From Actinoplanes couchii (lineage in GTDB: Bacteria; Actinomycetota; Actinomycetes; Mycobacteriales; Micromonosporaceae), in NCBI RefSeq assembly GCF_016862075.1, contig NZ_BOMG01000070.1, positions 1 to 64,000 of the forward strand: a stretch of 64,000 nt of DNA, read 5' to 3'. Shown in pieces: positions 8,813 through 16,929 of this stretch. The position numbers were made by a program, and so were the translations under genes. The notes under the pieces were generated by a model. The model was not told the DNA's origin. It did not search any database and saw only the letters and a program-made list of their open reading frames with translations. Each line of letters starts with the position of its first letter. Position 1 is the first letter of the stretch.

Positions 8813-10321
8813 ATGGTGCTCTCGATCAAGACGAAACGCGACGAGGCCGGCCTGAGCGCCGGAGAACTGCTGATCGACGGCCGGTGGCGCCCGTCCGCCG
8901 ACGGCGACCTCTGGACCCACCACCACCCGGCCACCGCCGAGGAGGTCGGCACGTTCGCCATCGCCGGGACGGCCGACGTGGACGCCGCCGTCCGCAGCGC
9001 CCGCGCCGCCTTCGACGACGGGCCCTGGCCGCGGGCCCGCGCCAAGGAACGGATCCGGGTGCTGCGGCGCATCGCCGACGGCATCCGCGAACACGCCGAC
9101 GAGTTGCAGACCCTGATCGCGCTGGACAACGGGGTGCCGGTCAGTTTTGGCGAGACCTACGCGATGTCCGTCGAATGTGTCGCCGACATCTTCGAACACC
9201 ACGCCGGCTGGGTCGACAAGCTCGGCGGCGAGACCCTGCCCGGTTATCAGGGCGGCGACCACATGGTGCTCACCCTGCGTGAACCCGTCGGGGCGGTCGC
9301 CGCGGTCATCCCGTGGAACGGGCCGCTGCTGCTCGCCGCGCAGAAACTCGCCCCCGCGTTCGCGGCCGGGTGCACCGTCGTGCTCAAACCCTCCGAGTTC
9401 GCCACGTTCTCGGTGCTGCGGCTGGTTCGGATCATCGAGGAGGCGGGGCTGCCGCCGGGTGTGCTCAACGTGGTCACCGGGCCGGGTGAGACCACCGGCG
9501 ACGCCCTCATCAACCATCCGCTGATCGACAAGATCACGTTCACCGGGAGTCGTGGGGTCGGCCGCAAGGTCCTCGCCGCCGCTGCCAACGGCGTCAAGCG
9601 CACCAGCCTCGAACTCGGCGGCAAGAGCCCGTCGGTGGTCTTCTCCGACGCCGACGTCTACGCGGCGGCCACCACGACCATGGGCACGGTGACCATGGGG
9701 TTGTCCGGGCAGGCATGTGTCGCGCACACCCGGGCGCTGGTCCAGCGGGAGGTCTACGACGACTTCCTGGCCATCGTCGAAGCCATGGCCGCGCTGGTCA
9801 ACTACGGCGACCCGTTCCACCCCGAGACCACCGCGTCGCCGCTGATCAACGAGCGCCAGCTGGCCCGGGTTCTCGGTTACATCGAGTCCGGCCGGACCGA
9901 GGGTGCCCGCCTGGTGGTCGGCGGCGACCGTCCCGACGGCGAGCTGGCGGCCGGGAACTTCGTGCAGCCCACCGTTTTCGCCGACGTCTCCAACGACGCG
10001 ACCATCGCGCGCGAGGAGATCTTCGGCCCGGTCCTGGCGGTGATCCCGTTCAGCGACGAGGAGGAGGCGATCCGCCTGGCCAACGACACGTCGTACGGTC
10101 TGGCCGCCACGGTGTGGACCTCGGACGTGCGGCGTGCCTTCCGCATGACCAAGGCCCTGCGCGCGGGAACGGTCGGTGTCAACGGTTACCAACTCGAGCC
10201 GCACGTGGCCTTCGGCGGTTACGGCCAGTCCGGCCTGAACCGGGAGGGCGGCCGATCCTCCATCGAGGCCTACACCGAACTGAAAACAGTCCTGATCCCG
10301 ACAACCGACGAGATGATGTAG
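8813..10321 (+). CDS. NAD(P)-dependent aldehyde dehydrogenase
   Basis: 502-residue ALDH superfamily enzyme oxidising an aldehyde to the acid. General base Glu267 lies in TSLELGGKSPS and nucleophile Cys302 in GLSGQACVAH, the standard spacing; the cofactor loop is FTGSRGVGRKV (residues 243-253) and the C-terminal EEIFGPVLAV motif is intact. The ATG at 8813 is chosen over the upstream in-frame ATG at 8783 because GGAGG sits about 7 nt before it. Probably co-transcribed with the preceding SDR, hence under the KstR2-type box. Substrate unknown. Confidence 0.9.
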   Translation: MVLSIKTKRDEAGLSAGELLIDGRWRPSADGDLWTHHHPATAEEVGTFAIAGTADVDAAVRSARAAFDDGPWPRARAKERIRVLRRIADGIREHADELQTLIALDNGVPVSFGETYAMSVECVADIFEHHAGWVDKLGGETLPGYQGGDHMVLTLREPVGAVAAVIPWNGPLLLAAQKLAPAFAAGCTVVLKPSEFATFSVLRLVRIIEEAGLPPGVLNVVTGPGETTGDALINHPLIDKITFTGSRGVGRKVLAAAANGVKRTSLELGGKSPSVVFSDADVYAAATTTMGTVTMGLSGQACVAHTRALVQREVYDDFLAIVEAMAALVNYGDPFHPETTASPLINERQLARVLGYIESGRTEGARLVVGGDRPDGELAAGNFVQPTVFADVSNDATIAREEIFGPVLAVIPFSDEEEAIRLANDTSYGLAATVWTSDVRRAFRMTKALRAGTVGVNGYQLEPHVAFGGYGQSGLNREGGRSSIEAYTELKTVLIPTTDEMM

Positions 10322-10345
10322 CCGCGACCCGGTCGGTCAGGCTTA

Positions 10346-10450
10346 CCCGCAGCCCGCAGCCCGCAGCCCGCAGCCCGCAGCCCGCAGCCCGCAGCCCGCA
10401 GCCCGCAGCCCGCCTCCCGCAGCCCGCCTCCCGCAGCCCGCCTCCCGCCT
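10346..10450 (+). repeat. Heptanucleotide satellite, 15 units
   Basis: Fifteen consecutive 7-bp units: nine perfect CCCGCAG copies, then a mixture of CCCGCAG and CCCGCCT. A shorter run of four units stands at 11587-11614, so the array brackets the MBL hydrolase gene. No coding signal is supported across it. Confidence 0.9.
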
Positions 10451-10520
10451 TGTGGGGCGGTGCCGGGCCGGGCGGGCCTGGTGGGTGATTGCTGAACGAC
10501 GGATGATCAGGCTATGGTCG

Positions 10521-10549
10521 CTTTCCTAGACGAGTTTCGTCTAGGAAAG
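10521..10549. promoter_or_regulatory. Perfect inverted repeat over the MBL gene's leader (TetR operator)
   Basis: Two perfect 13-bp arms, CTTTCCTAGACGA and its complement, separated by GTT. The right arm ends ten bases before the ATG at 10560 and overlaps the purine-rich ribosome-binding region (AGGAAAGG). Its size and symmetry suit a TetR dimer, and a TetR gene lies just beyond the hydrolase at 11617-12216. An RNA hairpin masking the ribosome-binding site is the alternative. A lone half-site GTCTAGG occurs at 12250-12256 upstream of that TetR gene. Confidence 0.75.
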
Positions 10550-10559
10550 GGGCTCGGGG

Positions 10560-11585
10560 ATGAACGCTCAGCAGGCCGCCTGGCGGGCCAGGGTGCTGCC
10601 GCCGGTGGAGAAGCTCGCCGGTGGGCTGGTATCCGTCCCGGTGCCTATCCCGAACAATCCGTTGCGGTACACGCTGTGTTACCTGATCCCCGGCGACGAC
10701 GGGCTGGTCGTGGTCGATCCCGGCTGGGACAGCGAGGCCGGCTGGACCGCTCTGCTTGCCGGCCTGACCGAGGCCGGCGCCACCACCGCCGACGTCATCG
10801 GTGTGGTGCTCACTCACGTGCACCCGGACCACCACGGGTTGACCGCCCGGCTCCGCGGCGCCTCCGGAGCCTGGGTCGCGATGCACCCCGCCGAACACGA
10901 CACGATGCTGCGCGACCGGGACACCGCGCCGGCCGTGGCCCTCGGTGGCTGGCTGCGCGATCTCCACGTGCCGGAAACCGAGATCGACAACCTTGTGGGT
11001 ACGTTCGGAACAGCCGTCGACCAGCACTTCGCCCCGTTGGCCGACCCCGACCTGATGCTCGAGGACGGCGACCTGATCCCACTGACCGGCCGTCGTATCC
11101 AGGCGATCTGGACTCCCGGCCACACTCCCGGTCACATCTGCCTCCTCGACGCCGACTCCCGAGCGCTGCTGACCGGCGACCACGTGCTGCCCCGGATCAG
11201 CCCCAACATCGGCCTCCAGCTCAGCGGCGGCGACCCGCTGGGCGATTACCTCCAGTCACTGGAGAAGGTGACCGTCTACGACGACCACGAGGCCCTGCCG
11301 GGCCACGAATACCGTTTCCACGGCATCGCCGCCCGCGCCGCTGAACTGACTACCCATCACCGGGACCGCTGTGCCGAGATCGTCAGCATCGTCGAGCAGT
11401 TGGGCGACCCCGGCATCTGGCAGCTCGCCGCGGCCCTGAGCTGGTCGCGGCCCTGGCCCGAGATCGGCCCGATGAAGGTGGCCGCGGTAGCCGAAACCGC
11501 CGCCCACGTGGAACTCCTGCTGAAAGCCGGAACCCTGACCCGCAAACAATCCGCCGACGGCACCCAGCGCCTCCTGCTCAACTGA
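10560..11585 (+). CDS. MBL-fold metallo-hydrolase
   Basis: 341-residue metallo-beta-lactamase-fold hydrolase. Metal ligands are visible as THVHPDHHG (HxHxDH, about residue 85), the histidine in TPGHTPGH (about 186), the aspartate in LLTGDHVL and a C-terminal GHEYRF histidine. It has an additional C-terminal winged-helix-like segment (residues 265-341) as in LACTB2-like hydrolases. The inverted repeat covering its ribosome-binding region and the following TetR gene, on the opposite strand, suggest substrate-induced expression. It interrupts the steroid cluster; a thioesterase-like role is possible but not shown. Confidence 0.9.
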   Translation: MNAQQAAWRARVLPPVEKLAGGLVSVPVPIPNNPLRYTLCYLIPGDDGLVVVDPGWDSEAGWTALLAGLTEAGATTADVIGVVLTHVHPDHHGLTARLRGASGAWVAMHPAEHDTMLRDRDTAPAVALGGWLRDLHVPETEIDNLVGTFGTAVDQHFAPLADPDLMLEDGDLIPLTGRRIQAIWTPGHTPGHICLLDADSRALLTGDHVLPRISPNIGLQLSGGDPLGDYLQSLEKVTVYDDHEALPGHEYRFHGIAARAAELTTHHRDRCAEIVSIVEQLGDPGIWQLAAALSWSRPWPEIGPMKVAAVAETAAHVELLLKAGTLTRKQSADGTQRLLLN

Positions 11586-11586
11586 C

Positions 11587-11614
11587 CCCGCAGCCCGCAG
11601 CCCGCAGCCCGCCT
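11587..11614 (+). repeat. Heptanucleotide satellite, 4 units
   Basis: Three CCCGCAG units and one CCCGCCT fill the whole gap between the convergent MBL hydrolase and TetR stop codons. Same sequence family as the array at 10346-10450. Confidence 0.85.
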
Positions 11615-11616
11615 GG

Positions 11617-12216
11617 CTACTCGGCGGTCGCCACCGAGGCCAGCACGAAGTCGACCAGCTCCTCGGCGTAGCGATCCGCTCTCCTGGCCACCTCAGCCCG
11701 CAACCTGGCCGGGGCGACCAGCGCGTGGTTCAGAGCCCCGCCGCTGATCGTGTCCAGCAGCAGGGTCACGCTGGTGTCCTTCCGGAGCTCGCCCCGGTCG
11801 ATGCCCCGGTGCACGATCGCCCGCGCCGCGGTCGCCTGCGACTGCAGGAACCGATCCAGGTGCTCCTGCCCCGATGGAATGCTCTCCACCTCGAGCATCA
11901 AGCGCAGTACCGACCCACCCGCCTCGTCCAGAAACGCGTGCAACACCTGCCGCGCCAACGCCACCAGGTCCTCCCGCAGGGTTCCGGTGTCGATGTCCCG
12001 CACCCCGGACAGCCGGGACGCGAACAGCGCCTCCAGCAGCGCCTCTTTGTTGGGCCACCGCAGATAGATTGAGGCTTTCCCGACTCCGGCCTTACGGGCC
12101 ACCGCGTCCACCGAGAACCGCGCCCAGCCCTCAGCGCCGAACACCTCGGCCGCCGCCCGCGTGATCCGCGCGTCAACCTCGGGATCACGAGGCCGGCCCG
12201 CGGGCGAAGCAGCCAC
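11617..12216 (-). CDS. TetR-family transcriptional regulator
   Basis: 199 residues. The N-terminal helix-turn-helix is FSVDAVARKAGVGKASIYLRWPNKEALL (about residues 34-61), followed by an all-helical ligand domain with the TetR_C-type ETE-like segment (LRLMLEVES). Convergent with the MBL hydrolase and separated from it only by the short heptamer array. It is the obvious candidate to bind the perfect inverted repeat at 10521-10549. The GTG/ATG context supports the ATG at 12216. Confidence 0.88.
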   Translation of the reverse strand: MAASPAGRPRDPEVDARITRAAAEVFGAEGWARFSVDAVARKAGVGKASIYLRWPNKEALLEALFASRLSGVRDIDTGTLREDLVALARQVLHAFLDEAGGSVLRLMLEVESIPSGQEHLDRFLQSQATAARAIVHRGIDRGELRKDTSVTLLLDTISGGALNHALVAPARLRAEVARRADRYAEELVDFVLASVATAE

Positions 12217-12327
12217 GAATCCTCCAGTTGATCGACCGGTCGGCGCTCAGTCTAGGGCGGATGCACTCTTCGATCGCTACACCTCCGGACCGCTGCTCTC
12301 CCGGACCATCTCGCGGTCCGAGCGCTG

Positions 12328-12780
12328 TCAGGTCAGTAGCTTGCGGTGGTCCCAACTGGCGATGCGGACCGGGTCGACCACGTAGGCGATGCGTTTCCGG
12401 GCCGTGTGCGCGACGTAGGCGTCCAAGGCATCCGGTGGGACGTCCGGCATCCGGGCGGCGATCAGCTTGCCGACGCCGGTGACGCCTGGCAGGTCGTCGA
12501 TCGGCTGCACGATGCCGCCCACCTGCACGCCGCGGAGCTCGAAGTAGTCCTCCCCGTCCTCGACCAGGCAGGTCAGCCGGGGGTCACGGGCCAGATTCCG
12601 GGCCTTCTGCGACGTGCGATAGGTCCAGAACGCGATCCGCCCGCCCGTCACCCCGAAGAACATGGTCACCAGGTGGGGTGTCCCGTCCGGGTTGATCGTC
12701 GCTATCTGCACCTTCCTCGTGTGACCCAGCAGCGACTCGATCTCGTCGTCGGCCATGGTGACCGTCTCTCGTTGCTTCAC
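12328..12780 (-). CDS. PPOX-class F420-dependent enzyme
   Basis: 150-residue split-barrel flavin/deazaflavin-binding protein of the pyridoxamine-phosphate-oxidase-like superfamily (HTRKVQIATINPDGTPHLVTMFF, then TYRTSQKARNLARDPRLTCLVE). This group in actinobacteria typically binds F420 and reduces diverse substrates. The GTG at 12780 has GGAGG five bases upstream, which favours it over the internal ATG at 12756. It lies behind a hairpin that ends the SDR operon, so it may be separately transcribed. Substrate unknown. Confidence 0.85.
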   Translation of the reverse strand: MKQRETVTMADDEIESLLGHTRKVQIATINPDGTPHLVTMFFGVTGGRIAFWTYRTSQKARNLARDPRLTCLVEDGEDYFELRGVQVGGIVQPIDDLPGVTGVGKLIAARMPDVPPDALDAYVAHTARKRIAYVVDPVRIASWDHRKLLT

Positions 12781-12853
12781 CGTGCCCTCCGTTCGTTGCC
12801 GTGTCTCGAGTGTTGTCGCTCCGGGGTCCTTCGGCGATGGGGGTAGCCACCTC

Positions 12854-12881
12854 TTGCTGGTACGGGTAGCCGTACCAGCAA
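12854..12881 (-). terminator. Hairpin after the SDR pair
   Basis: Perfect 11-bp arms TTGCTGGTACG / CGTACCAGCAA with a 6-nt loop, 40 nt downstream of the SDR stop at 12921. There is no U-tract, as is common for actinobacterial terminators. Because it also lies 74 nt before the PPOX-type gene start, an operator function cannot be excluded. Confidence 0.5.
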
Positions 12882-12920
12882 TTGATCGGTCTGCCCCACT
12901 GTGCCGCGGCGACGACGAAA

Positions 12921-13967
12921 CTACGGTGAAGGGGACTCGCCGAAAGTGGACTCGGCCAGCGGGATCGTCTCCTCGCAGACGAATCCCGGTCGTGGGGGAT
13001 CAGAGGTGAAAACAGTGCTCAGAGCAGCGTCGAGTTCCAGGTCCGTCCAGTGGCCGGCGGCCGCATGGAAGACGGCCCGCACGGTCGGCGGCCCCATCAG
13101 CGCCACCACGTCACCGTGCACGACGAAGATCTCTCCGGTGATCAGGGCGCCGGCCGGCCCGGCCAGGTGCACGACCAGTGGCGTGACCCGGTCGGGAGAC
13201 AGCGGATCCAGACCGTCGGGCGCGGGGCCCATCAGCTCGCCGGTCATGGCGGTGCGGGCGCGTGGGCAGATGGCGTTCACCCGTACCCCATGTTTGAGGC
13301 AACCCCGGGCCGTGGCCAGGGTGAGGGAGACGATCCCTCCTTTGGCCGCCGCGTAATTGGGTTGCCCGGCGGAGCCGAGAAGAAAAGCCTCGGAGGCCGT
13401 GTTGATGATCCGCGCGTAGACCGGGCCGCCGGTCTCCTTGCTGCGATCCCGCCACCAGGCGGTCGCGAACCGGGAGGTGACGAAGTGACCACGCAGATGG
13501 ACGCGGACGACCGTGTCCCATTCCTGTTCCGACATCGAGAAGATCATGCGATCCCGGAGCACCCCGGCGTTGTTGACCAGCACGTCCAGCCCGCCGAATG
13601 TCTCCACCGCCGTTTTGATCAGGGCTTCCCCGGTCGGCCAGTCGGCCACGTCGCCAGGGCAGGCCACCACCGAACCGCCGGTGGCCCGGATCTGTTCGAC
13701 AACCGCGTCGAGAGCCGGCCCGGCGAGATCGTTGACGACCACGTGGGTGCCGGCCGCGGCCAGCGCTGACGCCTCCGCCGCGCCCAGCCCTTGACCGGCG
13801 CCGGTGACGATCGCAACCCGCCCGGCGAGCGGCGTGGCCGAGTGCAGCACGGGAGACCAGGAGGGGGAGCCGGGGACGGGCGGCGAGTCGGGAACACCGG
13901 GGGAAGCAGACAGGGGAGAGGAGGCGGAGCCGGATGAACGGGGAGTGTCAGGAGGAGGCAGAGACAT
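12921..13967 (-). CDS. SDR, steroid/3-hydroxyacyl-CoA dehydrogenase type
   Basis: 348 residues. The first 42 residues are Ser/Pro-rich and look disordered; the SDR core then starts with GRVAIVTGAGQGLGAAEA. NNAG, the ASEAFLLGSAGQPNYAAAKGG active-site run (Tyr-x3-Lys) and the distinctive NAICPRARTAMTGELMG are present. That last motif is characteristic of Rv3502c/Rv3548c-like enzymes related to peroxisomal multifunctional-enzyme dehydrogenases, which oxidise steroid hydroxyls or side-chain 3-hydroxyacyl-CoAs. The ATG at 13967 is chosen because it follows the preceding SDR stop by one base. It forms an operon with the second SDR upstream. Confidence 0.85.
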   Translation of the reverse strand: MSLPPPDTPRSSGSASSPLSASPGVPDSPPVPGSPSWSPVLHSATPLAGRVAIVTGAGQGLGAAEASALAAAGTHVVVNDLAGPALDAVVEQIRATGGSVVACPGDVADWPTGEALIKTAVETFGGLDVLVNNAGVLRDRMIFSMSEQEWDTVVRVHLRGHFVTSRFATAWWRDRSKETGGPVYARIINTASEAFLLGSAGQPNYAAAKGGIVSLTLATARGCLKHGVRVNAICPRARTAMTGELMGPAPDGLDPLSPDRVTPLVVHLAGPAGALITGEIFVVHGDVVALMGPPTVRAVFHAAAGHWTDLELDAALSTVFTSDPPRPGFVCEETIPLAESTFGESPSP

Positions 13968-13968
13968 G

Positions 13969-14730
13969 TCAGTATCCCGGTCCACTCAGGAGGCCGCCGT
14001 CAGCCAGGAATTCGGCGCCGGTGGTGTATGACGATTCGTCGGAGGCCAGGAACGCGACCAGCCGGGAGATCTCGACCGGCTCGGCGAAGCGGGCGATCGG
14101 CAGCGACTTCAGGAACCCGCTCGGGTCCACACCGGTCATCGACTGTGCCGCGACCAGGGCCATCGACGTCATCACACCACCTGGGTGGACCGAATTGACC
14201 CGGATGCCGGCCGGCCCGAGTTCTTGAGCTGCTGACCTGGTCAGGCCTCGGACGCCGAACTTGCTGGCGCTGTAGGCGGACAGGCCGGACGCCCCGGCGA
14301 AGCCCTCGATCGACGAGATGTTGACGATCGAGCCGCCACCACCCGCGGTCATCGGTGCGACGACCTGGCGGATGCCGAGCCAGGTGCCGACGAGGTTGAC
14401 CTCGATGACCTGACGGAACTCGCCGGGATCCATCTCGGCGACCGGAGCGTGCCGCAGGATGCCGGCGTTGTTGACGAGTACGTCCAGGCGCCCGAAGGAG
14501 GAGAGAGCCATGTCCACAGCAAGCGCCCAGTCATCGGAGCTGGTCACATCATGATGAACGAACTTGCAGCGGTCCGTGCCGATCTCGTCGGCGACCGATC
14601 GGCCCTTCTCGTCGAGTACGTCGCTGATCACCACCCGGGCACCCTCCGCGGCGAAGTGCCGGGCGTGAGCCTTGCCCATGCCTCGCGCCCCACCGGTGAT
14701 CAGTGCAACCTTGCCGTCCAGCCGCCCCAT
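13969..14730 (-). CDS. SDR resembling 3-alpha/20-beta-hydroxysteroid dehydrogenase
   Basis: 253-residue classical SDR: KVALITGGARGMGKAHA cofactor loop, NNAGI, SSIEGFAGASGLSAYSASKFG catalytic Ser/Tyr/Lys and VNSVHPGGVMTSM. Long stretches resemble streptomycete 20-beta-hydroxysteroid dehydrogenase (FabG3-like), recalled by sequence pattern. The ATG at 14730 has GGGAGG seven bases upstream; the frame's upstream extension is discarded. The 174-nt leader between it and the TetR gene holds a KstR2-type box, consistent with steroid-pathway regulation. Confidence 0.87.
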   Translation of the reverse strand: MGRLDGKVALITGGARGMGKAHARHFAAEGARVVISDVLDEKGRSVADEIGTDRCKFVHHDVTSSDDWALAVDMALSSFGRLDVLVNNAGILRHAPVAEMDPGEFRQVIEVNLVGTWLGIRQVVAPMTAGGGGSIVNISSIEGFAGASGLSAYSASKFGVRGLTRSAAQELGPAGIRVNSVHPGGVMTSMALVAAQSMTGVDPSGFLKSLPIARFAEPVEISRLVAFLASDESSYTTGAEFLADGGLLSGPGY

Positions 14731-14881
14731 CGCGCCTCCCGACCGAACCGATCGAAGCCCCAGCAACGGAAACCGAGCCGGCGACAGCCGAGCCGACCGG
14801 GGCGGAGCGCACCGAAGCTCCGCCACGTCGTATCCGGCAATCCCGGGCCCAGCACGTCCAAGCACGCCCGGCCGAAGCCGA

Positions 14882-14895
14882 ACCAAACGCTTGCT
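14882..14895 (-). promoter_or_regulatory. KstR2-type box upstream of the SDR pair
   Basis: Minus-strand AGCAAGCGTTTGGT matches AnCAAGnnCTTGnT at nine of ten fixed positions. It is placed between the TetR gene stop (14905) and the SDR start (14730), on the promoter side of the SDR operon. The wider sequence ACCAA-N8-TTGGT (14882-14899) is also a spaced palindrome. Confidence 0.7.
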
Positions 14896-14904
14896 TGGTG
14901 CAGC

Positions 14905-15513
14905 TTAGACCGAAGGCTGTCGATTGTTGAAGGCCGTGATCCCGTCGAAGAGAAGTCGCAGCAACCCGTCCACGATCTCCTCGGTGGTCCAGGTCGACGA
15001 CGGCCGCGACGCCGGCATCCACAGAATGTCGCGGAGCAGCCGGTACGCCAGGCGGGCGTCGAGATCGGCCCGGAAGACGCCTGTCTCCTTGCCGCGCTCC
15101 AGCAGGTCGATCCAGGTCTGCTCGATCTCCTTCATGGCCGTTCGCAGGTAGTCGAACCGGGGTTGGCCGCTGAAGTAGTTCCAGTCGTTCTGCAACATCG
15201 TGAGCGCGGCGCGGTGCCGGCCCAGGGTGGCGCTGCTGGACCGTACGATCAGTTCGATGGCCTCCCGCGGGCCGGGCGCCGAGCGGACCGCCTCGCGGTA
15301 ACCGGCGAGAACGTCCTCCAGGAAGGCGCTGAGGATCTCGTCCCCGATCGACTCCTTGGAGTCGAAGTGGTGGTAGAGGCTGCCGGAGAGGATCCCGGCG
15401 GCGTCCGCGATCTCGCGCACCGTGGTGGCCCGGAACCCCTTCTCGGCGAAGAGGTCCCCGGCGAGCTGGACGAGATGGGTGCGCCGTTCGGACGGGCTTC
15501 GGGATTGGGTCAC
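14905..15513 (-). CDS. kstR2: TetR-family regulator, KstR2-like
   Basis: 202 residues. The helix-turn-helix TVREIADAAGILSGSLYHHFDSKESI (about residues 31-56) carries the AGILSGSLYHHF signature of mycobacterial KstR2 (Rv3557c). The ligand domain shares its QPRFDYL and YRLLRDILW landmarks. KstR2 represses HIP-catabolic genes until HIP-CoA binds. Candidate targets carrying the same 11-bp core lie at 7982, 14888 and 15539; the last is in this gene's own promoter, implying autoregulation. It is divergent from the zinc alcohol dehydrogenase. Confidence 0.82.
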   Translation of the reverse strand: MTQSRSPSERRTHLVQLAGDLFAEKGFRATTVREIADAAGILSGSLYHHFDSKESIGDEILSAFLEDVLAGYREAVRSAPGPREAIELIVRSSSATLGRHRAALTMLQNDWNYFSGQPRFDYLRTAMKEIEQTWIDLLERGKETGVFRADLDARLAYRLLRDILWMPASRPSSTWTTEEIVDGLLRLLFDGITAFNNRQPSV

Positions 15514-15532
15514 GGGCCGATTATGACCCCTG

Positions 15533-15546
15533 AGCTAACGCTTGCT
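15533..15546 (-). promoter_or_regulatory. KstR2-type box in the kstR2/adh divergent promoter
   Basis: Minus-strand AGCAAGCGTTAGCT matches AnCAAGnnCTTGnT at eight of ten fixed positions and continues into the shared CGCTTGCTTGG core. It lies 20 nt from the regulator start and 24 nt from the KstR-type palindrome, so both regulators could meet in this 90-bp gap. Confidence 0.6.
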
Positions 15547-15569
15547 TGGTTCGGCCCTCATGACTAGTT

Positions 15570-15583
15570 TAGAACGTGTTCTA
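15570..15583. promoter_or_regulatory. KstR-type operator upstream of the alcohol dehydrogenase
   Basis: TAGAACGTGTTCTA is the exact reverse complement of the site at 3520-3533 and fits TnnAACnnGTTnnA fully. It extends to the 16-bp TTAGAACGTGTTCTAA. It lies 20 nt before the alcohol dehydrogenase ATG, next to its ribosome-binding site. Confidence 0.75.
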
Positions 15584-15603
15584 ATTCCTGAGGAGGTGCC
15601 GGG

Positions 15604-16683
15604 ATGCGCGCGGCGATTCTGCACACGATCGGTGAAGAGAAACTCGACCTTCGCGACGACGTCGAAGTGCTCGGCCCGGGCCCCGGCGAGGTGCACCTAC
15701 GGGTGCGCGCCTCCGGTGTCTGCCATTCCGACCTCTCCGCGATCCAGGGCGGTCTGCCGCAGCCGGTGCCCGCGGTCCTCGGTCACGAGGCAGCCGGTGA
15801 CGTCATCGCTGTCGGCGACGGTGTCGACGACCTGGGCCCCGGCGACCGGGTGGCGGTCAACTGGCTGCCCGCCTGCGGTGTCTGCACCCATTGCCGTCGC
15901 AACGAGCCCTACCTGTGCATGACACACGTGATGGCGGGCTACGTGATCCCCCGGTTCACCGCCGGCGGCGAGCAGATCTTCGGGATGGCCGGCTGCGGGG
16001 CCTTCGCGCAGGAGATGGTGGTTCCCCGGGCCGGTGCGGTCAAGATCGACGAGGATGTTCCGTACGAGGTGGCGGCGCTGGTCGGCTGTGGGGTCACCAC
16101 CGGTGTCGGCGCGGTGATCAACACGGCGCAGGTGCGACCGGGTGACACCGTCGTCGTGATCGGCTGTGGTGGCGTCGGCATCGCCGCGATCCAGGGCGCC
16201 CGTCTCGCCGGAGCCGCCGTGATCGTCGCGGTGGACACGGTTCCGGCTCGGCACGACGCGACCCGCCGGTTCGGCGCCACCCACACGGCCGGGCCTGACG
16301 AACTCAGCGATCTTCAGATGGAGGTGGTCCCGGAGGGCTTCGACCACGCTTTCGACGTGGTGGCCGTTCCGCAGACGCTCCGCACCGCGTGGACCGCTTG
16401 CCGCCGGGGTGGCAGCGTCATCGTGGTCGGTGCGGGCCGGGCCGAGCACCAGGTCGAATTCAGCCCGTTCGAGCTGCTCTTCGAGGGCAAACGGATCCTG
16501 CCGTCGTTGTACGGATCGGCCGAGCCGCATCGTGATTTCCCGCGTCTGCTGGCGCTCTGGCGGGCCGGCCGGCTCGACATCGAGGGCATGATCAGCCGCC
16601 GCCTCCGCCTTGACCAGGTCGGCGACGCGTTGGCCGCCTTGGGCAGTGGGGACGTCATCCGCCAGGTGATCATCCACGACTGA
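15604..16683 (+). CDS. Zinc-dependent alcohol dehydrogenase (MDR family)
   Basis: 359-residue medium-chain dehydrogenase. Catalytic-zinc ligands are in GVCHSD (Cys near 39) and GHEAAG (His near 60); the structural-zinc lobe is CGVCTHCRRNEPYLC (four cysteines); the Rossmann loop is VVVIGCGGVGIAAIQ. It resembles the actinobacterial NDMA-dependent/class III-like alcohol dehydrogenases. The ATG at 15604 has GGAGG about five bases upstream. Expression is predicted to respond to both KstR- and KstR2-type regulators. The physiological alcohol is unknown, presumably a pathway-derived hydroxyl. Confidence 0.9.
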   Translation: MRAAILHTIGEEKLDLRDDVEVLGPGPGEVHLRVRASGVCHSDLSAIQGGLPQPVPAVLGHEAAGDVIAVGDGVDDLGPGDRVAVNWLPACGVCTHCRRNEPYLCMTHVMAGYVIPRFTAGGEQIFGMAGCGAFAQEMVVPRAGAVKIDEDVPYEVAALVGCGVTTGVGAVINTAQVRPGDTVVVIGCGGVGIAAIQGARLAGAAVIVAVDTVPARHDATRRFGATHTAGPDELSDLQMEVVPEGFDHAFDVVAVPQTLRTAWTACRRGGSVIVVGAGRAEHQVEFSPFELLFEGKRILPSLYGSAEPHRDFPRLLALWRAGRLDIEGMISRRLRLDQVGDALAALGSGDVIRQVIIHD

Positions 16684-16700
16684 GCCGGCTGCAAAATCAC

Positions 16701-16870
16701 GGCGGGCAGCGGGCAGCGGGCAGCGGGCAGCGGGCAGCCGCGCGATGGGCGGCGGGCGATGGGCGGCGGGTGGCGGGTAGCCGCGCGCCGGGTCGCGGAC
16801 GGCGGGCGGTGGGCAGCCGCGCGTTGGACGCCGAGGGATGGGCGGCGGGTGGTGGACGGCGGGCGGTAGG
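16701..16870 (+). repeat. Low-complexity GGGC-rich repeats
   Basis: The gap between the alcohol dehydrogenase and the next oxidoreductase starts with about five CGGGCAG heptamers and decays into degenerate GGGCGGCGGGC/GGGTGGCGGGTAG units. No gene is supported. Confidence 0.75.
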
Positions 16871-16929
16871 ACGCGCGGTGGGTTGTGGGTGACGGCTGGG
16901 GACGGGCGGGAGCGGAAAGAGGTCGGCTG

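Noticed and set aside
8135..10204. 689-codon minus-strand open frame
   Set aside because: Antisense to the SDR and aldehyde dehydrogenase, which have intact catalytic residues.
11617..12216. This TetR as the KstR that binds the TAGAAC-type palindromes
   Set aside because: It lies beside a different perfect inverted repeat (TAGACGA type) and lacks KstR-like landmarks; the TAGAAC sites probably belong to a regulator outside the window.
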